This document shows, piece by piece, positions 9,362 to 19,746 of a stretch of DNA of 21,834 bases; position 1 is the first letter of the stretch, and the number at the start of each line of letters is the position of its first letter. The notes beneath the pieces were generated by a model. The model was not told the origin of the DNA. It did not search any database and saw nothing but the letters and a program-made list of their open reading frames with translations. Both the position numbers and the translations under genes were made by a program. This DNA is from Basidiobolus ranarum. Taxonomy: Eukaryota; Basidiobolomycota; Basidiobolomycetes; Basidiobolales. The DNA lies in the NCBI GenBank assembly GCA_040143965.1, contig JASJQH010007071.1, positions 1-21,834 of the forward strand, read 5' to 3'.

Positions 9362-11688
9362 ATGCTGGATCCAGTTACTGTCGTCCCTGCTGTCCTCGGT
9401 GGATACATTGTGGTGTTTGGTCTCGTTTCCTTGGTAATTAAAGAATGGCTCTTTCTCTCTGAAGCTAGTAAGTACTTATATCTACGCACATACAGAAACG
9501 GGACAAGTCTAATATTTGATTTAAACAGTGGTTGCTACACTGTTCGGTATTGCCATTGGCCCAGCAGCACTCAATCTCGTAAACCCAGGGGACTGGGGAG
9601 ACAGCTCCACTCTGACCTTGGAGTTTGCAAGAATTGTTATTGCCATTCAGGTATTTCTCGTAACAGGTTATCCAATTATTCTCTCAACATTCTCACTGGT
9701 ATCCTTTACTTTTCTTACAACACACTACAGGTTATGGCAGCCGGTGTGAACTTACCAAAGTAAGTAGATTCATTTCTTTGTAAATAATGTTTAGTGAAGT
9801 AACCAATTGTTCACTTTAATAGAGCTTATTTGGTGAGAGAATGGAAATCTCTTACTGTTCTCCTTCTACCAGTCATGTTTGTCATGTGGCTAGTCAGTGC
9901 TGCCGCTTTGTACTTTTTGTTACCGCTTAATTTCGTAAGTATCGAAGATGATACAACAATTTATATGGCAAACATATTCATTTTGTTACATGATTTCAGC
10001 TTGAAGCATTGCTTATTGGTGCCTGTGTCACACCAACGGATCCGGTAAGTAAATTTATGAACAAGATAGTGTCATTTCTATATATTAATTCATCTTGCTC
10101 TTTCACACAGGTATTGGCCAACTCGATCGTTAAAGGAAAATTTGCCGAATCACATGTTCCCGTTCATACTAGAGACATCATTTCCGCCGAAAGGTAGGAA
10201 CATAGTCTGGTTCTATCGTTGATCTAACAAGCACTAATAACCACTTTCTTTCACATTATATAAACAGTGGTGCCAACGACGGTAAGAGTAACTTGATAAA
10301 ATAACAGGAATTTTCGTGATATTAATCTATCAACATTCATATAAATAGGGCTAGGATTTCCATATTTGTTTTTTGCAATCTATTTATTAGTAGAGCCAAC
10401 TACTGGTGCAGCTTTAGGGAAATGGTTTTACATGATCTGGGCCTACCAAATTCTATTATCCATTGCCATTGGCGCTATTGTTGGTTATATTGCTCGAAAG
10501 CTTCTGTATTTCTCTCAGACTAGAGAGCTTGTAGATAAGGAGTCGTTTTTGGTGTTCTCCATTGCTTTGACGGTATTTATACTCTCTTTGGTCAAAGTTT
10601 CGATTCATGAGACTAAATATTTTTATGTACAGCTTTGTCTTATGGGATGTGTAAAGATGATCAACAGTGACGATTTATTATGTGTTTTCGTAGCCGGAAA
10701 TTCATTTACTTGGGAGTATGTATACTATAGATTGATATTGACAATGTCACGTTTAACTAACCAACCATCAAAATTTAGCGACTGGTTTCGTAAAGCTACC
10801 AAGGAAGCACATTTCCAGGAGGTGATTGATATGATGTTCAACATATCATTCTTTGTTTACTTTGGGACTATCATTCCGTGGGCCTCATTTGAAACACCTG
10901 CTTTAAGTCTCAGTGTATGGCGTCTCGCCGTGATCGCACTAATCATTCTTTTCTTGAGAAGACTTCCCATAGTGGTCCTTATGTCACGATGGATACCTGC
11001 CATCAAAAACTACAGAGAAGCAGTGTTTGCTGGTTGGTTTGGACCAATCGGAGTTGGTGCACTATTCTATTGTATGATAGGTATAGATGAAATAGAAAAA
11101 TACAACCCTAATGGATATGTCAAGAAAGTCATCTTCCCAGTTGTGAGTTTCCTTGTGTTATCCTCGGTTATTGTTCATGGTGTGACCGTTCCATTGTTTC
11201 ATCTTACCACGATTGGGACTCGTACCTTCACCAACTCTTCCACCATTGCTAATATTGTCGGTAAATTACCGAAGATCAGACTGGGCGGAGAGATCGTTGT
11301 TCAAAGAAGTAACTTATCCTCTAGTAATACACTTGGGAGTACGTATACACACAAAGGCAAAGATACTATGGAGGAGGTTCAGCCTGGAGCGAGTGTTTCT
11401 AGAGAGAGATCCAAGTCCATCAAATCTGCTCGTTCCGTACATTCATATGTGGGAAAAGTGATATCTGTGGAGGAGTGTGAAGATGATGACAATTTACCAC
11501 AGACCAACAATAGATGTAAGCGATCCATGATCATTATTGAGCATGAGGAGGGAGAGGAGTTTCGGAGTGATGAAGAAGAGTTACTTGAAGATGAAATTCC
11601 TCCACCCTCAGTAGCATTCTCACGAGAAGGTCGATCCGCCGATCTCTCCCGACTTACCCATATAACAATTCATCCAAACTCAGAGTAG
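9362..11688 (+). CDS. NHA1: Nha1/Sod2-type plasma-membrane Na+(K+)/H+ antiporter, paralogue A
   Basis: Ten exons: 9362-9467, 9529-9650, 9731-9759, 9823-9934, 10000-10044, 10111-10193, 10268-10281, 10349-10572, 10633-10715, 10779-11688. They encode 575 residues. The family (CPA1, fungal Nha1/Sod2) exports Na+, Li+ or K+ in exchange for H+ at the plasma membrane. About a dozen hydrophobic segments run to residue 420. Family motifs are TPTDP (134-138), SGANDG (166-171, with Asp170) and the acidic pair Asp273-Asp274 in WDDWFRK, which I equate with Asp266-Asp267 of yeast Nha1/Sod2. The cytosolic tail (about 425-575) is short, Ser-rich and acidic. It has VGKVISVEE (497-505) and KRSMIIIEH (520-528), both shared with paralogue B. 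Exon 7 is only 14 nt. Introns 8 and 9 are stop-free and multiples of three, but comparison with paralogue B supports their removal. It is convergent with the TBL1 gene. Confidence 0.93.
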
Positions 11689-12059
11689 AATTTTTATTGT
11701 AGTATTATTATACCTACATTCATATTTTCGTTAACATCTCTTGAAGATGTTTGTATATTTTCCAACAACCACTTTTCCTTTAAAAATTAGAAATTATTCA
11801 ACTATCATGCATCCATAAATCAATGATCTACTTCTAATTTACACACAAATCACTTTGTCGGATATATCCGTTTATGTTCTTAGGTATCAGTATGGGTATC
11901 GGTATATTCAATTATAATCAAAAAGAAAACGATCAATGATTGAACAAAAAGATTTATCGATTCAATTTTCTGGATTCTGGCTATATATTATAAAGTCACT
12001 GATCATATTTGCCATTACAAAATCTACAGTAAGTATATCTTCGAAATGGTTTTAAGGCT
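11689..12059. other. Convergent spacer between antiporter A and TBL1
   Basis: 371 bp of AT-rich DNA between facing stop codons. It presumably holds both 3' untranslated regions. Apart from short direct motifs such as GGTATCAGTATGGGTATCGG (11883-11902), nothing is recognised. Confidence 0.5.
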
Positions 12060-14669
12060 TCACATTCGGATGTCTACAATCGTTACCTATTCATTGCAAT
12101 TGATAATATGTAAGTCACAAATTGGAAAAGGAGGAGGAAGGGTCTATTTCAATAAACATACCGTATTATCGGATAAACATGCCGCCACTTTATCTCCAGT
12201 AGAGTTCCAACTAACTTCAAAGATTCCACCGTTACCTTGATAAGTTTTAACCAGTGTACCGTCCTTATGGAAAAATTTGGTTAGTACATGGGGGGATGGT
12301 CAGATGTTGAAGAGGAAATACTCACTTTAACCGACCAGATATTTAGTGATTGATCAAATGAACCACTAGCGATATATTTCCCATCTGGACTGAAAGAAAC
12401 CGAATACACGGGTTCCGTGTGTTTAGCCAGTGTGTATAGACAATCGCCATTCTCGATATCCCACAGTTTCACGGTAGAATCGAAGGATGCACTAAATCAA
12501 AAGATATCTTCAACACACTATATTATATAAACATCAATTTTGAATGGTTTCTTACGTAGCTAGGATTCTTTTTGCGTTGGGTTGATCAGTATTTGGTCCG
12601 GTAGGGGACCATCTAATGGTGTAAATCTCTTTTTCGTGTTCTCTAAAATCATGCACAAACGTATCTCGAGATAGAGACCAGATCTATGTATATCCGAATG
12701 TAAGTGACAAAAGCGATGATGAGCATCCAAGAAGAAATAAGGTGATTGAACACCCAGGGAACTAACTTTTGCTGTGGAGTCATCGGAGCACGAAGCCAGA
12801 AACTGTCCAGAAGGATCCCATTTGACTGTGTTTACTTCATCCTATATGTTGTGTTGATGTGGTCAGTAAAAACCATCACTGTCGTTCCCCCGTATTGAAG
12901 TGAACATTCTACCTGATGACCGCGGAATGTTTTCACCGGATTTGTGAGGCCAACCTGACAGATTTGGATGGTTTTGTCGGTGGAGCACGTAGCGAATATA
13001 TCATCATCAAGCCAGTCAACATCCAATGTAGGCGCTTCAATTACAAGGGTTAATGGGTTGAGCTTTACTGTGTAAAGTATGTAGAGATAAACGTACCCGT
13101 ATGGAAATGATATTGTTGTTTTGATTCCCCTGTGGAGGCGTCCCATAGTATAGTGGTGTGATCGACACTACCACTCAAGAGTAAGTTGCCTCTCTTATTC
13201 CATTTGAGTGAGAAGATTGGGCCGCGATGCTTGGACATAACGTAACGTAATTCTCCTGGTGAATCATACGGTTTCAACAAAAGTGAATTCTAATTGAGCG
13301 CAGGGAATGAATATCTCACCTTTTTGTGTCCATATTCTGGCTTGACCATCGTATGATCCGGTGGCTAGTAAGGTCCCAGAAGGCTGGAAATAGAAGTTCA
13401 GGGTGAGGTTCTTATATGTATGTTGAATCGAATATATGGTCTAGCTTACATTCCAATCTAGTGTAGTAACATCTTTACTACTATGCATAGTAGGAAGATG
13501 CTTCAGAATGACTGGAACAATCGGTTCTTTACTTTTTGTATTTGGAATGGTCCAAATCCGTGCTGTGGCATCACCAGAGCTACAGTTCAATTTCTTTGAT
13601 TAGCAAACTTCCACATTTAATAAAACAACCGTCGGGATTTATATTACCCAGATGCAATAAGATTGGGAATTGTTGGATTCCAAGAACAGACAAAAACCTT
13701 CAGAATAGACAGGTTAACATATGGCAAGGAAAAAATCTCTTACAGCTAGAACTCTGCCTACCTCAGATTCATGTCCATGCAGGATGCTAACATCACGGCT
13801 GGGTATTGTTTTGCTAGATACTTCGCCATTAGTGAGAGAATCTAAAAGCATTATATGAGTTAAAGCCAAAATACATGGTATGACAAGCGGGTGTTAATAA
13901 GTACCAGATTGTTCCATCATATCGGTATCCTTGCGTACATCAGTCTCCGCTGGTTCCGGTTCCTGATTCTCCAAAGTCTCTCTTTTTGCGCGTCTCTCGC
14001 GTTCTTTTTGAAGTTTTCTCTCCTCTCTTCGTTCCTTTTTAATTTGTAACTCATCTTTTTTACTAGTAGAATCTTCTCTTTTATGTTTCTTCGTCACTTT
14101 TTCACATTTATGTTGGGTAAGTAAGGTGAAAGGTGTTGAGCATTCACGTTCAGTGCCATCCTATTTCAATGGATGAAAATAACTATTTAGATAAAAATCG
14201 GCTAGGTGAAAGATAGTAGCGAAGAGTGTTGATAGCTAGAACGTGCCTCGTTGAGATGCACCTCAATACTCATATATTGAAGTCCTTTCTGAAGAATGTT
14301 GATCAACGTGCCTGGAGAGACGTCAAGTTCTTTATACTCCGATTCGTGTATATGCGTTTCATGTTCGAAAGCAAAAGTAGAGTGTTCAAAACCTACAATA
14401 AAGATAACCAAGTTAGAGAGGGAAGTTCATAGTGATCAAGTGGTTATTGAAAGAGAAAAAGAAAGAAGTGAATAAGAAGTGGTTCGATCTATGGACGCGA
14501 TTCTTCACTCTTTTCGTAATAAAAGAAAAATAATAGAACTAAGGGCTCGCGCGGTACGCGAAACTAAACAATACATATAGTAATATGTAGCGATGAGTTG
14601 GTCAGACTTACCAGATTCTTTCAAGTATCGATAGATCAAATAATTCACTTCCTCACTCGTGATGCTCAT
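12060..14669 (-). CDS. TBL1: TBL1-type LisH/WD40 transcriptional corepressor subunit
   Basis: Fourteen exons: 14612-14669, 14247-14392, 13905-14160, 13762-13841, 13648-13697, 13450-13579, 13320-13383, 13097-13255, 12913-13034, 12767-12841, 12556-12683, 12326-12491, 12162-12263, 12060-12086. They encode 520 residues (human TBL1XR1 has 514). The N-terminal LisH motif (about 4-36, [20 protein letters not shown]) forms tetramers and binds corepressors of the SMRT/NCoR class. A Lys/Glu-rich stretch at about 90-130, probably helical, replaces the Ala-rich linker of animals. Eight WD40 blades follow from about residue 170, for example [12 protein letters not shown] and [14 protein letters not shown], and end VTIVDIRM. 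Related yeast Sif2 belongs to the Set3 histone deacetylase complex, so a nuclear repressor role is inferred. Intron 2 uses a GC donor (GAG|GCACGT). Intron 1 is unusually long at 219 nt. The blade 2-3 junction uses the acceptor before 13255, giving a 64-nt intron. Confidence 0.93.
14161..14246 (-). other. GC-AG intron in the TBL1 gene
   Basis: The exon before it ends AACGAG and the intron begins GCACGT. It ends GAAATAG before GATGGCACT. Using these ends restores N-E-D-G-T, as in human TBL1XR1. The only nearby GT donor, three bases further in, would break the reading frame of exon 3. Confidence 0.8.
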
Positions 14670-15317
14670 CTCTAAAAAACAATATACTGTTCAAGATCTA
14701 AGGTAAAGGGAGTTTTTAAAAATATATTTAGTCGACAAAGCACTCCTCCACTGTGTTTGTCAGTAAATGGGTATCTGAAGAATCAATAGAAGGAGATCAA
14801 TGCTACGAAGGATTCTTGGAAAGTTGTTTCCAACTACAAAACCGTAAATCCGTTGTCAATCCGAAAATGAGGTTTAACCAATTTGATTAAATTTGGACAA
14901 TCGTTATGAAATTTAGATGGGTTAGAATTTTCAATATCAATCTCAATCTGAAGCATTTCTTGTCGCTTTTCTATGTGGCCCATTGAGCCCATTTAGCCCT
15001 AATCAAGGTTTTTACTTGATCACCAGATTCGCTCCATTGTGTCAGTTACCGTAATGAAATATTTGATCCAGAGCGTTTCAATTGAAAGTGGCTGTGAATA
15101 TTGCGTTCTACCCAAATGCTGTATTATGTGGTTGAATGTCATACGCATACTAAGTATTGGACGTATGTTGCTACATAAATTTCATCAGACGAAACGTTAG
15201 AAGGTTAGTCCAAAAGCGCACTTGAAACGTACAGCACTGATTTATAAATATGGAACAAAGTATTACAATGGACATTCCTGAGTTGAACTGCATGTGAAAT
15301 AGTTAAACTTTACTAGA
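14670..15317. other. Divergent promoter region, TBL1 and bestrophin genes
   Basis: 648 bp between two divergently transcribed start codons. Short GCCCATT/GAGCCCATTTAGCCC units occur near 14977-14998. No clear TATA box, RNA gene or repeat is seen. Confidence 0.5.
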
Positions 15318-16472
15318 ATGAGTCAGACCATCCCGTTGTTATTTGAAAAGCGGTGGCCTTTTGCGCTAAGGTTTAAAAACTCAGTAATCCCGCGGATCAT
15401 TCTCAAAGTATTTGCATTGACTGTTTACAGTGCCGGAATCGTAGCATTATTTAAATATGTACTTCCACAGTTGAATATGTCAGGGGCTCTGATCAATGTG
15501 TTAGGTATGGTGCTATCTCTGTTGCTTGTATTTCGGACTAATACTGCGTATGATCGATACTGGGAAGGAAGAAGACTCTGGAGTTCTCAGGTAGTAAACG
15601 TTCGAAATCTCACGAGAATGATTTGGGTTCATGTGTATGAAAAAGATGAAAACGACCGGAAAGCAAAGGGAACTGCAGTTCGTCTTTTGATTGCTTTCAT
15701 TTATGCCACTAAGCATTATCTACGTAAAGAGTATAACTACGATGAAGTGACGCCTGAATTCGCACCATTTTTACGAAGACATCATTCCCAGTATCGCACC
15801 CCAACCACTCTTTCTGACTATTCAGATTTCATCGTAGGAACTGGCCATACTCCTAGTTTAGAGACCAGTCAGCAAGGAGCCAATCTTCCCTTAGAGATCG
15901 CTGTGTACTTGTCGGCCTACATACAAAATCAACGTATCAAGGGGAACATAGACATCCCATTGTTTGGTATCATCTCCGGGTCTGTCAACAACCTAATTGA
16001 ATGTCTCTCTGGATTCGAGCGAATTCTTCATACTCCAATCCCAATGGCCTACTCAATTCATCTCAGTCAAACACTTTTGGTCTATTGCCTAATGTTACCA
16101 TTACAAATGGCTGAAGATCTTGGGTGGATAGCTTGCTTCGTCACTGGCTTGGCATCTTTCACCATGTTTGGCATCCTAGCTATCGGTCAGGAGCTGGAGA
16201 ACCCATTTGGGTACGATTGGAATGATCTGCCACTAGACAATTTATGCCAGGTCACCAAGGAAGAGATCATGGCTATTGTGAGCGTTGCTCCTCCATCCAT
16301 TGATTCCTGGCTTTTCGATGAACCAGAAACCCTTTACAACATGGATTTTGCGATGAATATTCCTGGCTATTCAGCTAGCTTTGTCGACCAGGATTGGACT
16401 AAAGGGCAAAAAAGGAACGCCTTCCGAAAAGTCAAAGTGGCGAAATATTCGGAAAAACCGTATTCAAGATAG
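15318..16472 (+). CDS. Bestrophin-family anion channel (UPF0187/RFP-TM)
   Basis: Intronless 384-residue membrane protein, near the usual 300-450 of fungal and bacterial bestrophin homologues. Four main hydrophobic segments lie at about 29-48, 58-72, 244-265 and 270-291. Hallmarks are FRTNTAYDRYWEGR (72-85), which follows the second segment, and ELENPFGYDWNDLPLD (292-307), the region that forms the Ca2+ clasp in animal bestrophins. The acidic Ca2+-binding run of animals is absent, as in bacterial members. The family forms pentameric channels for chloride and other anions; bacterial members can prefer cations, so selectivity is inferred. The C-terminus is short and basic. The gene sits between two Na+/H+ antiporter genes and is convergent with the second, 291 bp away. 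The start ATG directly precedes the conserved N-terminal region, which lacks a cleavable signal. Confidence 0.92.
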   Translation: MSQTIPLLFEKRWPFALRFKNSVIPRIILKVFALTVYSAGIVALFKYVLPQLNMSGALINVLGMVLSLLLVFRTNTAYDRYWEGRRLWSSQVVNVRNLTRMIWVHVYEKDENDRKAKGTAVRLLIAFIYATKHYLRKEYNYDEVTPEFAPFLRRHHSQYRTPTTLSDYSDFIVGTGHTPSLETSQQGANLPLEIAVYLSAYIQNQRIKGNIDIPLFGIISGSVNNLIECLSGFERILHTPIPMAYSIHLSQTLLVYCLMLPLQMAEDLGWIACFVTGLASFTMFGILAIGQELENPFGYDWNDLPLDNLCQVTKEEIMAIVSVAPPSIDSWLFDEPETLYNMDFAMNIPGYSASFVDQDWTKGQKRNAFRKVKVAKYSEKPYSR

Positions 16473-16494
16473 ATAGATATGTGCTTCTATCCAA

Positions 16495-16500
16495 AATAAA
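16495..16500 (+). terminator. Possible polyadenylation signal of the bestrophin gene
   Basis: AATAAA lies 22 bp after the stop codon at 16470-16472, inside the 291-bp convergent spacer 16473-16763. The motif is common in AT-rich DNA, so support is modest. The spacer holds no other recognised feature. Confidence 0.35.
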
Positions 16501-16763
16501 CTTTCTGCTCACTAGCTTTAGTCTTGAGCAGTTTGTTGATATTCGAATGATTATCGATGATTTTATGGAATGCTTGTTAGTATGATACTGTCACTATATT
16601 ATGTACACTATTCTCACTTTTAGAGGTAAATTCGTGCTTTTTTTTAAAGAAAATTCTTGATTAATTAACTAGTCAGAGTATCTGGAGCAAATTCTATCAT
16701 TTTAAGGGAATTTTGGTGTGAGATGGCTATTTTAGTGAGGTGAGAGTGGGTATTCTACAATAT

Positions 16764-19030
16764 CTAAGATTTTGCTTTGGAATTATCCATCAAAATTGTA
16801 ATCTGTTCCGCGGGCGGGACGTACTCTTGCCCCCGCGGTACTTCCGAAGTGGTATGACAACTTCTAAGAGATTCCTCATAAATCTCCTCCTCTGCTTCTT
16901 TTCCTTCTTCGACATCCGTCATATGTTCGATCACAACCAGGGATCTTCTGTTGGGTTTTAGATGCGTGGAAGTGGTGTTCTCATCATACTCCCGGACAGA
17001 TACTACTTTACCAACAATGGGTTTCTCATTGTCAACGTTATTTTTTTCATTAGTATCATATCCTGGTGGTTTACTGATAGTAGTCTTGGAACATAGAGTG
17101 TTCTGTGAGCCCTCATTATGAAGCATCAAGGAAGGGGCTGGAGTTCTGGCAATGACAATTTCTTGACCTGGGCGTATCACTGGTAATCTATTCACAATAC
17201 TTGCTATCGTGTTGGAGGTAGTCAGTGTTCGTGTACCGATCGTACCCAGATGGAACAAGGGAATAGTGATACCATGAACTACCACTGAAGATAGAACCAA
17301 AAAAGATATGACTGGGAAAATGATTTCCGTTATATAACCCTTTGGTCCTGCTTCTTTCATCTCTTCTAAACTAACCATACAGTAAAATAAACTTCCAACT
17401 CCAACGGGTCCAAACCACCCAGCAAATATTGCTTCTCGATAATTTTTTACCGCAGGAATAAATCGTGAAAGTAGAAGTACGATAGGTAGCCTTCTAAATA
17501 TCAATACTAACGAAGTGATTCCAATGAGACGGAGTACGCTGAGGTTTAATGCTGGCGACTCGAATGAACTCCAAGGAATGATGGATCCAAAATAGGCGAA
17601 GAATGATACATTAAACATCATATCTATCACTTCTTGAAGGTGTGCTTCTTTTGTATGTTTGCGAAACCAAGCACTAATTAAATTAAAGCATTCTGTTAGG
17701 GGTTGGTTCTACCTCAATGAATTCGCAGTGAAAATAAACAAAGATAGCTTACTCCCAGGTGAAGGTGGTCCCAGCAACAAATACCGCTAAAAGATCATCA
17801 CTATGTATAACAGTAACAGTGCCCATTAAGAATATCTGAAATAGTCATGTAAGTACTATATTGAGATACACTTTAGTCAAGGAATGTACTTACAGCCAAA
17901 GCAATGGAGAAAACCAAAAAAGATTCTTTGTCGATTAAATGTTTACTTTCACATAAGTGAAGTAATCTCCTAGCAGCGAATCCTGCAATAAAGCCAATAA
18001 CAATAGATAAAGCGATCTGGTATCCCCATATGGTTGCGAACCATTGCCCGATAGCTTCACCGGCACTGTTGCTTCTAATCATCAGAAAGGCGAAGAATAG
18101 GAATGGGAAACCTAGGCCTGAATAATATGTAAGTTTAAGACAATATGAATACCATTGATCTCGAGAGTTACCATCATTGGCACCACTAACAAAAAAACTG
18201 ATTAGAACATGTCGTCATAATTATACAGGTAAGGTTAGCTTACCTTTCCGCTGCAATAATGTCTCTAAGATGAACCGGAACATATCGTTCAGCAAAAGCT
18301 CCTTTCACAATAGAATTCGCCAAAATCTGTAGAATATGGTTAGTTCAGTAAACCTTTACAAAGATTGAATCAAGTTGTACCGGGTCAGTGGGGGTAATAC
18401 AGGCGGCGAGCAGAAGGGACTCTAACTAATCAATTAACCGCGTTAGAGTACTGTATATCAGTTATGAATTGGTGATGGTTAACGTACAAACGTTAATGGC
18501 AGTAACCAGTAAAATACTGCAGCACCGACTAACCACATCACAGTCATTACTGGGAATAGAAAGATAACAAAGGATTTCCACTCCCTTAGGATATATTTCC
18601 TGGCTTATTGTTAGTAAGCTTGATTTACGGAATGAAAGGGGTCCAATATCACTTACTTTGGGAGATTTACACCGGCTGCCATAACCTGAATAAGTTTGGG
18701 CATTAGGTGAAACGTTCATTGTACTACCAACAGTATTACTTACCTGTAGGGCAATAACAATTCTGGCAAATTCAAGGGTAAAGGTGTTTGGGTGGGCACT
18801 CCATGTGGTAGGGTCGACAAGGTTCAACCCTATAGGACCTATGATGATTCCAAAAATGGTTGCTACCACTAAAAGGATGTTAGAAGATATGTTGTAGATG
18901 TGCTTTTAGCACAGTACTTACAAGCTTCTGATAGAAAAAGTCTTTCTTTAACAAACATAGACACTAGACCAAACAGAAGTATAAAACCTCCCATTACGGC
19001 GGGGATCACATTCGCCGGATTTAGGACCAT
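16764..19030 (-). CDS. NHA1: Nha1/Sod2-type plasma-membrane Na+(K+)/H+ antiporter, paralogue B
   Basis: Ten exons: 18922-19030, 18744-18868, 18657-18685, 18488-18599, 18381-18425, 18244-18326, 18172-18185, 17894-18117, 17753-17835, 16764-17673. They encode 577 residues. This is an inverted paralogue of the antiporter at 9362-11688. The nine introns fall at equivalent sites, and exons 3-10 match in length base for base (29, 112, 45, 83, 14, 224, 83, 910). Motifs are TPTDP (136-140) and SGANDG (168-173). At the acidic pair it reads WDAWFRK, so only the first Asp (275) is kept and Ala276 replaces the second. The tail keeps VGKVVSVRE (495-503) and RRSLVVIEH (517-525), then turns Glu-rich. The role should be alkali-cation/H+ exchange. 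The Asp-to-Ala change suggests altered activity or ion preference. Introns 1-8 are 53-62 nt, mostly shorter than their counterparts in copy A. Confidence 0.93.
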
Positions 19031-19634
19031 CTTTCAAACAAAAAAATATCAACTACGATTGATGTCTAAGCTACCAACAGAAGGATATTTGTTCGAAGGA
19101 ATTTTAGTGCTTCTTTGCGGAAGGGTTAGATAAAGAAGACTTGCTAGAATTAGGGGCTGTAAGGTATTTCTTGGAAACAAAGAGATGTTGACTTGGCTGA
19201 AATCGGCTAATCAGGGAGATGCGGGGATATAAGTAGAGATAATGGAAGGGGTTGGTACTTCAATAGTGCAGATATCTGGCAGAAGCGACACGTTACGGGA
19301 AAAAGACGGGAAGAAGCAGCTCATATTTATATTTCCAGTGGCATATCACTTCACATAATATACTTGAATCTAATGCTTCTAGCAGCATGACATTTACCAC
19401 TAGTGATGAGGATTAAGAATAACTTCCGATGAAGGTGACATATTCCTTTCGATCTGGGACCATAATATCAAACTTGAATTATACCACAAATAAAATGTAT
19501 AGTGAACAATATGCTATAGGGGCGTTGAAGATTGAGCTTACTTTGCGAATTTACCGACTCTAGATTTTCTTCAACGAAATTCACTAAATAGGAGCCTACA
19601 GCGCATTGCATCCTATAAAGAAATAACAATAGGC

Positions 19635-19715
19635 CCTACACTACACTATATATATACTGCACCATACTCTATACACTGTACTACACTATATAAACTATAT
19701 ACACTATACGTACTG
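19635..19715. repeat. Low-complexity CTACACTATA-rich tract
   Basis: About 80 bp made of interleaved CTACACTA, TATACACT and ACTATATA units. It is a degenerate simple-sequence tract rather than a perfect tandem repeat. Confidence 0.7.
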
Positions 19716-19746
19716 TATTCATAGCACCGTGAACTCTTCACCATAA

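Noticed and set aside
13290-13319. A 30-nt intron in TBL1 ending at the TTAG before 13290
   Set aside because: Too short, and it gives a stop codon soon after. The acceptor before 13255 yields a 64-nt intron and restores the conserved G-E-L-R-Y...SKHRGP junction.
14470-14520. GGTTCGATC, resembling a tRNA T-loop, in TBL1 intron 1
   Set aside because: No matching A box, anticodon stem or acceptor pairing around it.
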